Under the pieces are notes generated by a model. That model had not been told where the DNA came from and ran no database searches. It was given only the letters and a program-made list of their open reading frames with translations. DNA of 64,000 nt from Mesonia phycicola (GTDB lineage: Bacteria > Bacteroidota > Bacteroidia > Flavobacteriales > Flavobacteriaceae). The translations under genes were made by a program, and so were the position numbers. Location: NCBI RefSeq assembly GCF_900141885.1, contig NZ_FQYY01000006.1:124001-188000 (forward strand). The letters run 5' to 3'. Shown here piece by piece: positions 9,700-17,861 of this stretch (positions are counted from its first letter, which is position 1; each line of letters opens with the position of its first letter).

Positions 9700-10401
9700 A
9701 TGAAATTATTTAATATCTTACTGAATGAGAAGGTTCTCTTTTTGAATTTTATCATTTTTTTGAGCATTAACTCATTAGCACAGACGGGAAGGGTAGAATT
9801 TGGAACGAAGTATTTAGGAATGTCTCTTGATACTTCTAGGGTTAAAATGCCTGAAGTTATGGATCATGTATTAATGCATGATAGCAATTCTAAAATAGCA
9901 CTAGCTGGTGATGAATCTTATTTTACACTAGAGTTTAATGATAAGGGAGCTATAACATCTTATATTCCAATGATGGAGATAGACCATCACAGATTATTAC
10001 CTAAAGACTACATTATGTTAGGTGAATATTTATTTAAAGAAAATATACTTTATGAGACAAGAAGCATTGGTAAAGAAAAATACTATGTAAAAATGAATAT
10101 TTCTCACAAATGGGAGTTAATAGATGAGTATAAAACTATTTTAGGGTATAAATGCCAAAAAGCAAAAACGCACTTTAATACAGGTAAAAGGGTTATACCT
10201 ATTATTGCTTGGTTTACCATAGATATACCAGTTAGCTATGGACCATATAGATACTTTGGTTTACCGGGTCTTATATTAGAAATAAAAGAATTAGGAAGAC
10301 TTCATTATGCAAGAAAAATAAACTTGAATAAAAAATATAATCTTCGTTTTCCCGATGAAAAATTTTTAATTACAAAAGAAGAACTTAGTAAACTATACTA
10401 A
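9700..10401 (+). CDS. GLPGLI family exported protein (first copy)
   Basis: This 233-residue secreted or periplasmic protein belongs to the Bacteroidota GLPGLI family (TIGR01200), named for the motif seen here as YFGLPGLILEIKELG near 185-200. A signal peptide is present (hydrophobic core VLFLNFIIFLSINSLAQ, cleavage after Ala-Gln). Other hallmarks are KTILGYKCQKAKTHF (about 143-157) and IIAWFTIDIPVSYGP, which are shared with the next gene. The function of the family is unknown. Members often sit beside a TonB-receptor-like barrel, as here, suggesting work at the outer membrane. The next gene starts 23 bases downstream, so this heads an operon. Confidence 0.93.
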   Translation: MKLFNILLNEKVLFLNFIIFLSINSLAQTGRVEFGTKYLGMSLDTSRVKMPEVMDHVLMHDSNSKIALAGDESYFTLEFNDKGAITSYIPMMEIDHHRLLPKDYIMLGEYLFKENILYETRSIGKEKYYVKMNISHKWELIDEYKTILGYKCQKAKTHFNTGKRVIPIIAWFTIDIPVSYGPYRYFGLPGLILEIKELGRLHYARKINLNKKYNLRFPDEKFLITKEELSKLY

Positions 10402-10424
10402 TGTGTTAAACAGATATTATTTAA

Positions 10425-11147
10425 ATGAAGATGTGTGTGTATAAGTTTCAGATTAAAATCAACACCAATGGTTGTTTTCTTTCCATTCTTTTATTTTTTC
10501 CAATATTAGTATTTAGTCAAATTTCAGGTGAAATTGAATTTGGAACGGAATATTTAAATATGGCTATTGATACGTCTAAAGTGACAGGAGAAGAAGTGAA
10601 AGATTTCTTGGTAATGCAAGATAATACTGCTAAACGGGTTTTAGCAGATGATGAAACATACTTTACCGTTAAGTTTAATTTAGTTGGAGCTCATGTAGAA
10701 AAAGTAAAAATGATGGATTACAACAATTCTTTACTTCCTACCGATTTTATAAATATAACAGAACTGTTTTATAAAGATTCAAAGTTGTATATCAATAGAA
10801 ATATTGGGAAAGATAGATATTATGTAGATTTAACTGATAAGTATCACTACAATTGGAAACTTCACTCAGAATATAAAACTATCTTGGGATATAAATGCCA
10901 AAAGGCAACAACCAATATGCCTACTGCAAAATATAAAAGAGAAGTAGTAGCTTGGTTTACCACAGATATTCCTGTTAGTTACGGTACATCTCGATATTAT
11001 GGCTTGCCTGGTTTTATTTTAGAACTACATGAAATGGGAAGAATGCACTACGCAAGAAAAATTAAATTTAAAGAAGATTTGAAAATAGATTTCCCATCTG
11101 AAGATCTACTTGTAACAGAAGAAGAGTATAAATCTTTTTTCAAATAA
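10425..11147 (+). CDS. GLPGLI family exported protein (second copy)
   Basis: This 240-residue paralogue of the gene before it has the same order of motifs: a signal peptide ending LVFSQ, VEFGTEYLNM-like opening (IEFGTEYLNMAIDTSKV), KTILGYKCQKATTNM, VVAWFTTDIPVSYG and YYGLPGFILELHEMG. The family motif reads GLPGFI instead of GLPGLI. The two copies look like an old tandem duplication, clearly related but diverged along their length. The stop codon directly abuts the ATG of the barrel gene, implying translational coupling. Function is unknown; a role paired with the barrel is inferred from context. Confidence 0.92.
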   Translation: MKMCVYKFQIKINTNGCFLSILLFFPILVFSQISGEIEFGTEYLNMAIDTSKVTGEEVKDFLVMQDNTAKRVLADDETYFTVKFNLVGAHVEKVKMMDYNNSLLPTDFINITELFYKDSKLYINRNIGKDRYYVDLTDKYHYNWKLHSEYKTILGYKCQKATTNMPTAKYKREVVAWFTTDIPVSYGTSRYYGLPGFILELHEMGRMHYARKIKFKEDLKIDFPSEDLLVTEEEYKSFFK

Positions 11148-13877
11148 ATGTTGTTAAAAGCTGCTTATAAAAATATTACAAATTTCATTAAACCGAAGAA
11201 GACTTATTTTTTCTTCGGTTTATTTTATATTCTATTCGTTGTGTCTTTACAAGCGCAAGAAGTTCAATTTTCAGGTATTATACAAGACAGTATGCAAAAC
11301 CCTATTGCGCATGCCAATGTAATTGCTACACCTCAAGATTCAATTTTGCAAACTACTTTCTCTATTACCAATCAGCAAGGGAAATACAAACTAGATTTAA
11401 TAGCAAATAAAAACTATACCTTAAAAATTACTCATTTAGCTTTTGGTAAACAAATTGATACCGTGATTATTACTAAAAGTGAGACTAAAAACTATACGCT
11501 TTTTGAGCGTACCGAAAGTCTAGAAGAGGTTGTTATAGAGCAAGAAATGGCTGTAGTGGTAAAAGAAGATACCATCCGGTATAAAGTAGATCAGTTTAAA
11601 ACTGGTGATGAAAGAAAACTAAGAGATATTCTTAAAAAATTACCTGGTGTAGAAGTAGACCGCGAGGGTAATGTAAAAGTAAACGGAAAGGAAGTGAAAA
11701 AACTCATGATTGAAGGGCAAGAGTTTTTTACAGGAGACCCAAAACTAGGTGTTAATAATATACCGGCAGATGCCATAAAAGAAATAGAAGCACTAGATAA
11801 TAACCCAGAAATTACTATGCTAAAAGGCTTAGACGATAGTCAGCGAATGGTTCTTAATATCAAACTAAAAGAAGGAAAAAAGAATTTTATGTTTGGCGAG
11901 TCAGAAGTTGGTGGTGGTATTAAAGAACGCTATTATGTAAATCCCAATATATTTTATTACAGCCCCAACCGAAGTATAAATGTGTTGGCAGACCTTAATA
12001 ATACAGGAGAAAGTGCGTTTTCTTATTCAGATCTAATAGATTTTGAAGGGGGTTTTTACTCCCTTCGAGGTACACAAAATAAATTTGCTACTCAACCTTC
12101 TGCTAGTTTATTTAGCGGAAATAATGGATTTTCAAATAAAAATAAATTAGGTGCTGCAAGTTGGTCAGAGCGTTTAGCAAAATACCTTCGGTTAGATGCT
12201 TATGTCATTGTAAAAGATGTATTTACAGAGAGTAAAACTATCCAAGAGATTAACTATATTAGTCAAGAGCAAGAAGATGAATATCGTGAGAATGAAGAAA
12301 AAAATGATCAATTTTTTTCTTTAGGAAAAGTAAAGTTACGCTATGATAATTTAAAGGACTGGGATTTACAAACCAATTTTCTTGTAAAATATGCAGATGC
12401 TGTAGCTAGAGAGCAAACGGTTTCTATCACCAACAATGAAAATATTTTTTTTAATGATGTAAATGATATAAATTCTTTTTCTCTAAGTAATGTAAATAGT
12501 ATTAATAAAAAATTCTCTTATAAGCATACGTTAAGTATCAATACTAATTTTGAATATAATGAGAAGAAAAATAATTATGATTGGTTATTTAATCAGCCAA
12601 TTTTTAATGAAATTATCCCAATTGAAGAAACAGAAAGTGGTGATATTAACCTGCTAAAAGATAATTCTTCTTATTCACAATTATTTCAAGTAGATGCAAA
12701 ACATTATTGGATATTAAATAATACGAATCATCTTTACCCTACCGCTGGGATTAATTATTTAAAAAAAGATTTTAATACGTTCGAATATCAAAAATTAGAT
12801 AACGAAAACCTTATTAATTTTCAAGATGCTGGTTTTAATAATCAATTAGATTTTAAACTAATAGATGCTTTTGGTGGTTTTCAATACAAAACAATGTTTG
12901 GTAAATGGATTACTCGCCTTGGTGCTTTTACACATTTATATTCTTGGCAAGCAAAACAATTTAATACAGAAATTGTGAATCATCAAAAAATGATTTTTTT
13001 ACCAGAAGTCATGGTGAAATGGGATATTAACAAGGTAGAGAGTTTTAGACTAGACTATCGTTTAAACTCTACTTTTGCCGATGCAGAAAAATTTGCAAAT
13101 CGTTTTCAATTAACCAATTTTAATAGCATTTATCAAGGAAATGAAAATTTAGAAAATGAACTTTATCATGATGTAGATATCTCATATCGCAATTACAATT
13201 TTTACAGTAAGATTAATTATAATATTAATTTAAGTTATTTAGGTAGAGAGCAAAGTATTCGAGAAACAACGCAGTTGGATGGTATTAGTTATATCAATAC
13301 AAGTATTCTTAATAGTTTGCCCGAAAATTCATACTCAGGTTATGTTTCTATATCTAAACGTTTTAAATCTGATTTAACTCTTAGTGTAAACGGGAATGTT
13401 TATTTAAATGATTATGCGAGACTTGTAAATGAAGAACGCTTAGATTATAAATCTAAAAGTTATTCATATTCTGCTAAAGGAAAATATTATAAGAAGAATT
13501 TTCCAACCATAGAAATTGCTTTTCAACAATCGTTTAATGTTTTTTCTTCGGAAGATCAAGAAGCAACACGGTTTACTCAACTTAATCCCAGCGCAACCAT
13601 AAAATATCGGTTTTTTAAAGATTTTTTATTAGAAAGCGATTATAAATATACCTATTATATCAATCAAAATACTAATGAATCTAGCGAGTTTCAAATCGGG
13701 AATGCAAGTTTGCGTTATAAACAAGAATCTAGTGCTTGGGGGTTTGGAGTAGAAGTCTCAAATATTTTTGACGTAAATTTTAAAAGAAATAATAGTACTT
13801 CTAATTTTTTAATTAGCGACCAAAGAACGCTACTTCAGCCTAGAATTTTGCTATTAAAAGTAACCTATCAGCTTTAA
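11148..13877 (+). CDS. TonB-dependent-receptor-like outer membrane protein with carboxypeptidase-like regulatory domain
   Basis: This 909-residue protein has a signal peptide (core FFGLFYILFVVSLQAQ) and then a carboxypeptidase-regulatory-like beta-sandwich (about 38-120, FSGIIQDSMQNPIAHANVIA). A plug-like domain follows (about 125-240, RKLRDILKKLPGVEVDREGN and MIEGQEFFTGDPK), and then a long beta-barrel with alternating aromatic strands to the C-terminus (ILLLKVTYQL). It starts with no gap after the second GLPGLI gene. The barrel likely moves or docks a substrate together with the GLPGLI proteins (inference). A 12-bp terminator-like hairpin lies inside its first 25 codons. The ATG cannot be moved past it without losing the signal peptide. 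Confidence 0.88.
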   Translation: MLLKAAYKNITNFIKPKKTYFFFGLFYILFVVSLQAQEVQFSGIIQDSMQNPIAHANVIATPQDSILQTTFSITNQQGKYKLDLIANKNYTLKITHLAFGKQIDTVIITKSETKNYTLFERTESLEEVVIEQEMAVVVKEDTIRYKVDQFKTGDERKLRDILKKLPGVEVDREGNVKVNGKEVKKLMIEGQEFFTGDPKLGVNNIPADAIKEIEALDNNPEITMLKGLDDSQRMVLNIKLKEGKKNFMFGESEVGGGIKERYYVNPNIFYYSPNRSINVLADLNNTGESAFSYSDLIDFEGGFYSLRGTQNKFATQPSASLFSGNNGFSNKNKLGAASWSERLAKYLRLDAYVIVKDVFTESKTIQEINYISQEQEDEYRENEEKNDQFFSLGKVKLRYDNLKDWDLQTNFLVKYADAVAREQTVSITNNENIFFNDVNDINSFSLSNVNSINKKFSYKHTLSINTNFEYNEKKNNYDWLFNQPIFNEIIPIEETESGDINLLKDNSSYSQLFQVDAKHYWILNNTNHLYPTAGINYLKKDFNTFEYQKLDNENLINFQDAGFNNQLDFKLIDAFGGFQYKTMFGKWITRLGAFTHLYSWQAKQFNTEIVNHQKMIFLPEVMVKWDINKVESFRLDYRLNSTFADAEKFANRFQLTNFNSIYQGNENLENELYHDVDISYRNYNFYSKINYNINLSYLGREQSIRETTQLDGISYINTSILNSLPENSYSGYVSISKRFKSDLTLSVNGNVYLNDYARLVNEERLDYKSKSYSYSAKGKYYKKNFPTIEIAFQQSFNVFSSEDQEATRFTQLNPSATIKYRFFKDFLLESDYKYTYYINQNTNESSEFQIGNASLRYKQESSAWGFGVEVSNIFDVNFKRNNSTSNFLISDQRTLLQPRILLLKVTYQL
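11189..11222 (+). terminator. Terminator-like hairpin inside the start of the barrel gene
   Basis: TAAACCGAAGAA (11189-11200) pairs perfectly with TTCTTCGGTTTA (11211-11222) across a 10-base loop and is followed by the T-rich run TTTTATATTCT. It lies about 40 bases inside the open reading frame. It could act as an attenuator between the GLPGLI genes and the barrel gene. The structure is seen directly; the function is inferred. Confidence 0.5.
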
Positions 13878-13896
13878 TACATTTTCCCAAAAGCCT

Positions 13897-14967
13897 TTAC
13901 AATTGATGCTCTCCTTCAAAATAATTAACCAGCAAGGCAACTACATAATTATAGCTTTTTATTCCTTGCGGTTGGTTATTAACTTTTAGATAACTACCGT
14001 AGAAAATTTTGAAAAATGGTTCTAATGGGTTTTCGTGTTCTGCCCAAAAGTGCTGTACTTCCCAGTAATTTTTTCTAATACCTAAATTAAGCATAGCAAT
14101 AATATTTTCTGCTTCACAAGGGTCGGTTACATAAACTTCGCCCAAACAATATTTTAAAGCAAAGGTGTAACCCGCATATTTAAAATACGGATTTGGATGG
14201 TTCATCGTGGTTAAACACGCCATAAAGTTGGCTTCATTTTCTTTAGCAAAACCAATTTGGTGTCCCATTTCGTGACTGGTAGTACTTGGTAATTTAAATT
14301 TTGGTATTTGATTATTAACTTGCGCTTCTCCTGTAAACGGATTTAAATATCCATTAAATCCCATATAAGTTAGAGGAATACTGAATAAAGAAGGCTTTAC
14401 ACTCTTAGCTTGGTAGGTGAGTTCAGGGTAATCATCTTCTATATTTTTATATCCATCTATCGCAATTTTTCTTATTTCAGAATTTTTAAAAAGAAAGTCA
14501 ACTTTTAAGGTGTCATCTTTAGCTAAAGTAGAGTGAAGTTTATTTGCTTTTATGGCTAATTTTTTAGTGAAAGAAATGAGTTGCTCTTGTGAGTATTCGT
14601 GTTCAATTTCTAGAGATTGATGTAATGGTAGGCGGTAGTAATTTAATCCCCAAAAAGCGTGAAAGCAAAAATAAATAATAGAAAGGGAGGCTAGAGCTTC
14701 TAAAATCCACTGTTTAGGTTTTTTATATCTAGATTTAATCCGTATAAAAATCCAACGTATTAAACCAAATATTAGTACAGTATAAAATAAATCTCCAAAA
14801 CTAAAAGGTAGCCAACCTAAAGCGTAGCGTTCTAATTTTGAAATGAGAGGATAAATACCATTACTGTAATAAGTTTCTATAAACTGCGGAAATCTGGCAG
14901 CAATAGAAACTAAAGCTACTTGTAATGGTAATAAAAGTGAGAGAATAAAATGGCTACGTTGTTTCAC
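13897..14967 (-). CDS. DUF3810 family membrane protein with HExxH motif
   Basis: This is a 356-residue protein with three N-terminal hydrophobic segments (about 7-26, 55-75 and 90-108) and a soluble C-terminal part. HEMGH at 232-236, followed by E245 (KENEANFMA), looks like a gluzincin zinc site, so it may be a membrane-anchored metallopeptidase. The family is annotated only as a domain of unknown function. The start codon is GTG (14965-14967), giving a basic N-terminus before the first helix. It is convergent with the barrel gene and divergent from pepD. The protease reading is inference from the motif. Confidence 0.85.
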   Translation of the reverse strand: MKQRSHFILSLLLPLQVALVSIAARFPQFIETYYSNGIYPLISKLERYALGWLPFSFGDLFYTVLIFGLIRWIFIRIKSRYKKPKQWILEALASLSIIYFCFHAFWGLNYYRLPLHQSLEIEHEYSQEQLISFTKKLAIKANKLHSTLAKDDTLKVDFLFKNSEIRKIAIDGYKNIEDDYPELTYQAKSVKPSLFSIPLTYMGFNGYLNPFTGEAQVNNQIPKFKLPSTTSHEMGHQIGFAKENEANFMACLTTMNHPNPYFKYAGYTFALKYCLGEVYVTDPCEAENIIAMLNLGIRKNYWEVQHFWAEHENPLEPFFKIFYGSYLKVNNQPQGIKSYNYVVALLVNYFEGEHQL

Positions 14968-15026
14968 AAGCTAAAAATACAAACTAATTGTATGGGTACA
15001 AATTTTATAGTTGATAACAGAAACAA

Positions 15027-15034
15027 TACCTTTG
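15027..15034 (+). promoter_or_regulatory. Possible -7 element upstream of pepD
   Basis: TACCTTTG matches TAnnTTTG. It lies about 100 bases before the preferred pepD ATG. No TTG at the right distance is present, so the match is partial. Confidence 0.3.
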
Positions 15035-15050
15035 TGAAAATTGAAAATTT

Positions 15051-15112
15051 TGTCATACGGAGCTTGTCGAAGTCATTTTGTTAACGGCCTTTCGACTCCG
15101 CTCGAAGTGACA
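15051..15112. repeat. Imperfect inverted repeat upstream of pepD
   Basis: TGTCATACGGAGCTTGTCGA on the left pairs imperfectly with TTCGACTCCGCTCGAAGTGA (followed by CA) on the right. Elements of this GTCA...TCGA type are common between genes in flavobacteria. It lies in frame with pepD but is unlikely to be coding. Confidence 0.6.
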
Positions 15113-15136
15113 ACTATAATTGAAAATAAAAAATTC

Positions 15137-16597
15137 ATGAGTCAAGAAATAAGAAATTTAGAGCCAAAGGCAGTTTGGAACAAATTTGCAGATTTAAATG
15201 CAGTACCAAGACCTTCTAAACAAGAAGAGAGAGTAATTGCTTTTATGAAAGATTTTGGTGAAAGTTTAGGTTTAGAAACTATTGAAGATAGCGCTGGAAA
15301 TGTAATTATTAAAAAACCAGCTACTGCAGGATTAGAAGATCGCCAAAAAGTGGTTTTACAGTCTCATTTAGATATGGTGCATCAAAAAAATAACGATACA
15401 GATTTTGATTTTGCTACGCAAGGTATTGATATGTATTTAGATGGAGATTGGGTGCGTGCTAAAGGTACTACTTTAGGTGCAGATAATGGCTTAGGCGCAG
15501 CAGCAGCAATGGCTATTTTAGAAAGCACAGATATTGCACACCCAGCAATTGAAGCTTTGTTTACCATTGATGAAGAAACAGGGATGACAGGTGCCAAAAA
15601 CCTAGACAATTCTGTATTAGATGGAGAAATACTTTTAAATTTAGATACCGAAGAAGACGATGAAATTGGTATTGGTTGTGCGGGAGGTATAGATATTACC
15701 GCAAAAAAATCTTATGAAGAAGAAAGTGTTACTGGAGAAGTAGAGGCACTTAGCATAAAAGTTCAAGGCTTAAACGGTGGTCACTCAGGGATGGATATTA
15801 TTAAAGGACTTGGTAATGCCAATAAATTAATGAACCGTATTTTGTACACTACTTTTAAAGAAGCAGATATTAAAATTGCGGAAGTAAATGGTGGCGGACT
15901 TAGAAATGCAATTCCGAGAGAGAGTGTTGCAACAATAGTGGTTTCTAAAGAAAATAAAGCTGCTTTTGAAGATGCTTTTGAAGCTATAAAAACGGCCATT
16001 GAAACTGAGTATAAATCTTTAGAGAAAAACTTGAGCATAACGGCAGAGATAATTTCTACTCCAGAAAAAGTAATGGAAAAAAATGCACAAGCAGAAGTTT
16101 TAAAAGCAATTTATGCGACGCATAACGGGGTATTTAGAATGAGTCCTGATATTAATGATTTAGTAGAAACATCTAATAATGTAGCAAAAGTAACCATAGC
16201 TAACGGAAATGTTCAAATTTCTTGTTTAACAAGATCTTCTGTAGAATCTGGTAAATGGGATTTGGCTTATAGTTTAGGTAGTGGTTTTGAGTTAGCTGGT
16301 TTTGAGGTAAAATTTAGTGGAGATTATCCAGGTTGGGCGCCAAACCCAGACTCTGCAATACTAAAAGTATTAGATAATTTGTATGAAAAGCAAACTGGAG
16401 AGAAAGCAAATGTAGCTGCTTGTCACGCTGGCTTAGAATGTGGTATTATTGGTAGCCATTACCCAAAAATGGATATGATTTCTTTTGGGCCAACTATTAG
16501 AGGAGCGCATTCTCCAGATGAAAGAGCAAGTATTTCTTCAACCCAAAAATTCTGGAAGTTTTTAAAAGAAGTACTTCAAAATATTCCGAAGAAATAA
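15137..16597 (+). CDS. pepD: Aminoacyl-histidine dipeptidase (M20 peptidase)
   Basis: This is a cytosolic di-zinc peptidase of the PepD/carnosinase type that cleaves Xaa-His and other dipeptides. The preferred ATG at 15137 gives 486 residues beginning MSQEIRNLEPKAVWNKF, the usual family start. The open frame extends 32 codons upstream only through an intergenic inverted repeat. Metal and catalytic segments visible are HLDMVHQ, ADNGLGAA, DEETGMTGA, LDTEEDDEI and the late CHAGLECGI. The length agrees with PepD. A bidirectional terminator follows, and the convergent neighbour is an aldo/keto reductase. Confidence 0.95.
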   Translation: MSQEIRNLEPKAVWNKFADLNAVPRPSKQEERVIAFMKDFGESLGLETIEDSAGNVIIKKPATAGLEDRQKVVLQSHLDMVHQKNNDTDFDFATQGIDMYLDGDWVRAKGTTLGADNGLGAAAAMAILESTDIAHPAIEALFTIDEETGMTGAKNLDNSVLDGEILLNLDTEEDDEIGIGCAGGIDITAKKSYEEESVTGEVEALSIKVQGLNGGHSGMDIIKGLGNANKLMNRILYTTFKEADIKIAEVNGGGLRNAIPRESVATIVVSKENKAAFEDAFEAIKTAIETEYKSLEKNLSITAEIISTPEKVMEKNAQAEVLKAIYATHNGVFRMSPDINDLVETSNNVAKVTIANGNVQISCLTRSSVESGKWDLAYSLGSGFELAGFEVKFSGDYPGWAPNPDSAILKVLDNLYEKQTGEKANVAACHAGLECGIIGSHYPKMDMISFGPTIRGAHSPDERASISSTQKFWKFLKEVLQNIPKK

Positions 16598-16609
16598 TAA
16601 ACTAACTTG

Positions 16610-16661
16610 ATGAGATGCTAAAATTGAAGATTCAACATACTTAAACAAGTTTAGCTTGACG
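16610..16661 (-). repeat. Intergenic palindromic repeat, degenerate copy B
   Basis: TGAGATGCTAAA on the left pairs with TTTAGCTTGACG on the right. This keeps the family flanks TGAGAT and TGACG but with a longer, unrelated loop. It lies after pepD, just before the terminator. Confidence 0.4.
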
Positions 16662-16662
16662 C

Positions 16663-16697
16663 AAAAAAAACTCCCGAAGAAATCCTTCGGGAGTTTT
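16663..16697. terminator. Bidirectional terminator between pepD and aldo/keto reductase
   Basis: CTCCCGAAG and CTTCGGGAG form a strong 9-bp stem, with an A-run on the left and a T-run on the right, between convergent genes. Confidence 0.85.
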
Positions 16698-16731
16698 TTA
16701 TTTATAAGTTTTACTACTTTATACTAATTAA

Positions 16732-17682
16732 CTATTCATCAAAAATATTATCATAAGAGTTACCTTCGGTAACAAATTGAGGATTTCCTTTTACGTAACG
16801 ATAATGTTTATCGAGTTTGGCAATTTCTTGCAAGTCTTCTTCTTCTAATTGGTAACCTACACTTTGCAAATTTTGTTCAATTCTGCCTTCATTTGTAGAT
16901 TTTGGTATTACCGCTGTACCTCTTAACTCTGCCCATTTAATCAATATTTGTGCTGGAGTTGCATTGTGTTTTTTTGCTATTTTATTAATCACTTCATTCT
17001 CTAATAAAATAGGCTCATCATCTGCTTTCATAGCATCTGTTCTGTCTCCACTACCTAAAGGTGAATAACCAGTAAGATTTATTCCGTGTTTGCTACAATA
17101 TTCTATTAAATCGTTTTGTTGTAAATAAGGGTGCAATTCTACTTGATTCATTTCTGGCATTTCAGAAGTTTTTTCTCTTAAATCTTCTAATTTCTTTGTA
17201 CTAAAATTAGAAACCCCAACGTGTTTTACTAAGCCTTGCTTTTTAGCTTCTAATAAAGCTTCCCAAGTTTCATGTAAAGGGACTTCTTCTAAAGATAAAA
17301 ATTCTTCGTCTTTCTCTGGGAAGGTAACCTCTGGACTAAAAGCTACTGGCCAGTGCATTAAATAAAGATCGAGGTAATCTAACTGTAAATCTTTTAATGT
17401 TTGCTTCAATGCAGGAATAACATCTTCTTTTTTGTGTGCATTATTCCATAGTTTAGAAGTAACCCAAACGTCTTCACGTTTTACATTTCCGTTACTAAAT
17501 ACTTTTTGAAAAGCATTACCCACCTCATTTTCATTACCGTAAATGGCTGCACAATCAATATGTCTATATCCGTTTTTTAATGCGTGTTCTACGGCATTTT
17601 CTACCTTTTTTGGTTCAGACTTCCAAGTACCTAAACCAACTGCTGGCATTTTATCTCCGTTTTTAAATTCTAAAGTTCTCAT
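16732..17682 (-). CDS. Aldo/keto reductase
   Basis: This 316-residue NADPH-dependent TIM-barrel oxidoreductase reduces aldehydes or ketones in the cytosol. The catalytic tetrad segments are present: D in YRHIDCAAIYGNE with its Tyr, Lys in WVTSKLWN (about 80), and His in LYLMHWPV (about 111). The C-terminal cofactor-binding stretch VIPKSTNEGRIEQN recognises the NADP phosphate. The overall pattern (LGTWKSEP, GVSNFSTKKLEDL) resembles the 2,5-diketo-gluconate/aldose reductase group. The substrate cannot be inferred. It stands alone, closed by the shared terminator with pepD. Confidence 0.94.
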   Translation of the reverse strand: MRTLEFKNGDKMPAVGLGTWKSEPKKVENAVEHALKNGYRHIDCAAIYGNENEVGNAFQKVFSNGNVKREDVWVTSKLWNNAHKKEDVIPALKQTLKDLQLDYLDLYLMHWPVAFSPEVTFPEKDEEFLSLEEVPLHETWEALLEAKKQGLVKHVGVSNFSTKKLEDLREKTSEMPEMNQVELHPYLQQNDLIEYCSKHGINLTGYSPLGSGDRTDAMKADDEPILLENEVINKIAKKHNATPAQILIKWAELRGTAVIPKSTNEGRIEQNLQSVGYQLEEEDLQEIAKLDKHYRYVKGNPQFVTEGNSYDNIFDE

Positions 17683-17861
17683 GTTTTTTTGTTTTCAAGA
17701 TAGGAGATACCTAGCAACTAGTAAAGCATTTTAAGAATTTTAGCAATACTTTAATAAGCAAAATTTATTTAGAGATTTATATAAAAATTGAATTTTGATT
17801 TAATTAAGATTTAGAAGCTATTTCTAGATAATTCAGAAATAGAAAAAGTGACAAAATAAAA

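Noticed and set aside
15041-15136. N-terminal extension of pepD by 32 codons
   Set aside because: The extension translates an intergenic inverted repeat, and the family N-terminus begins at the ATG at 15137.
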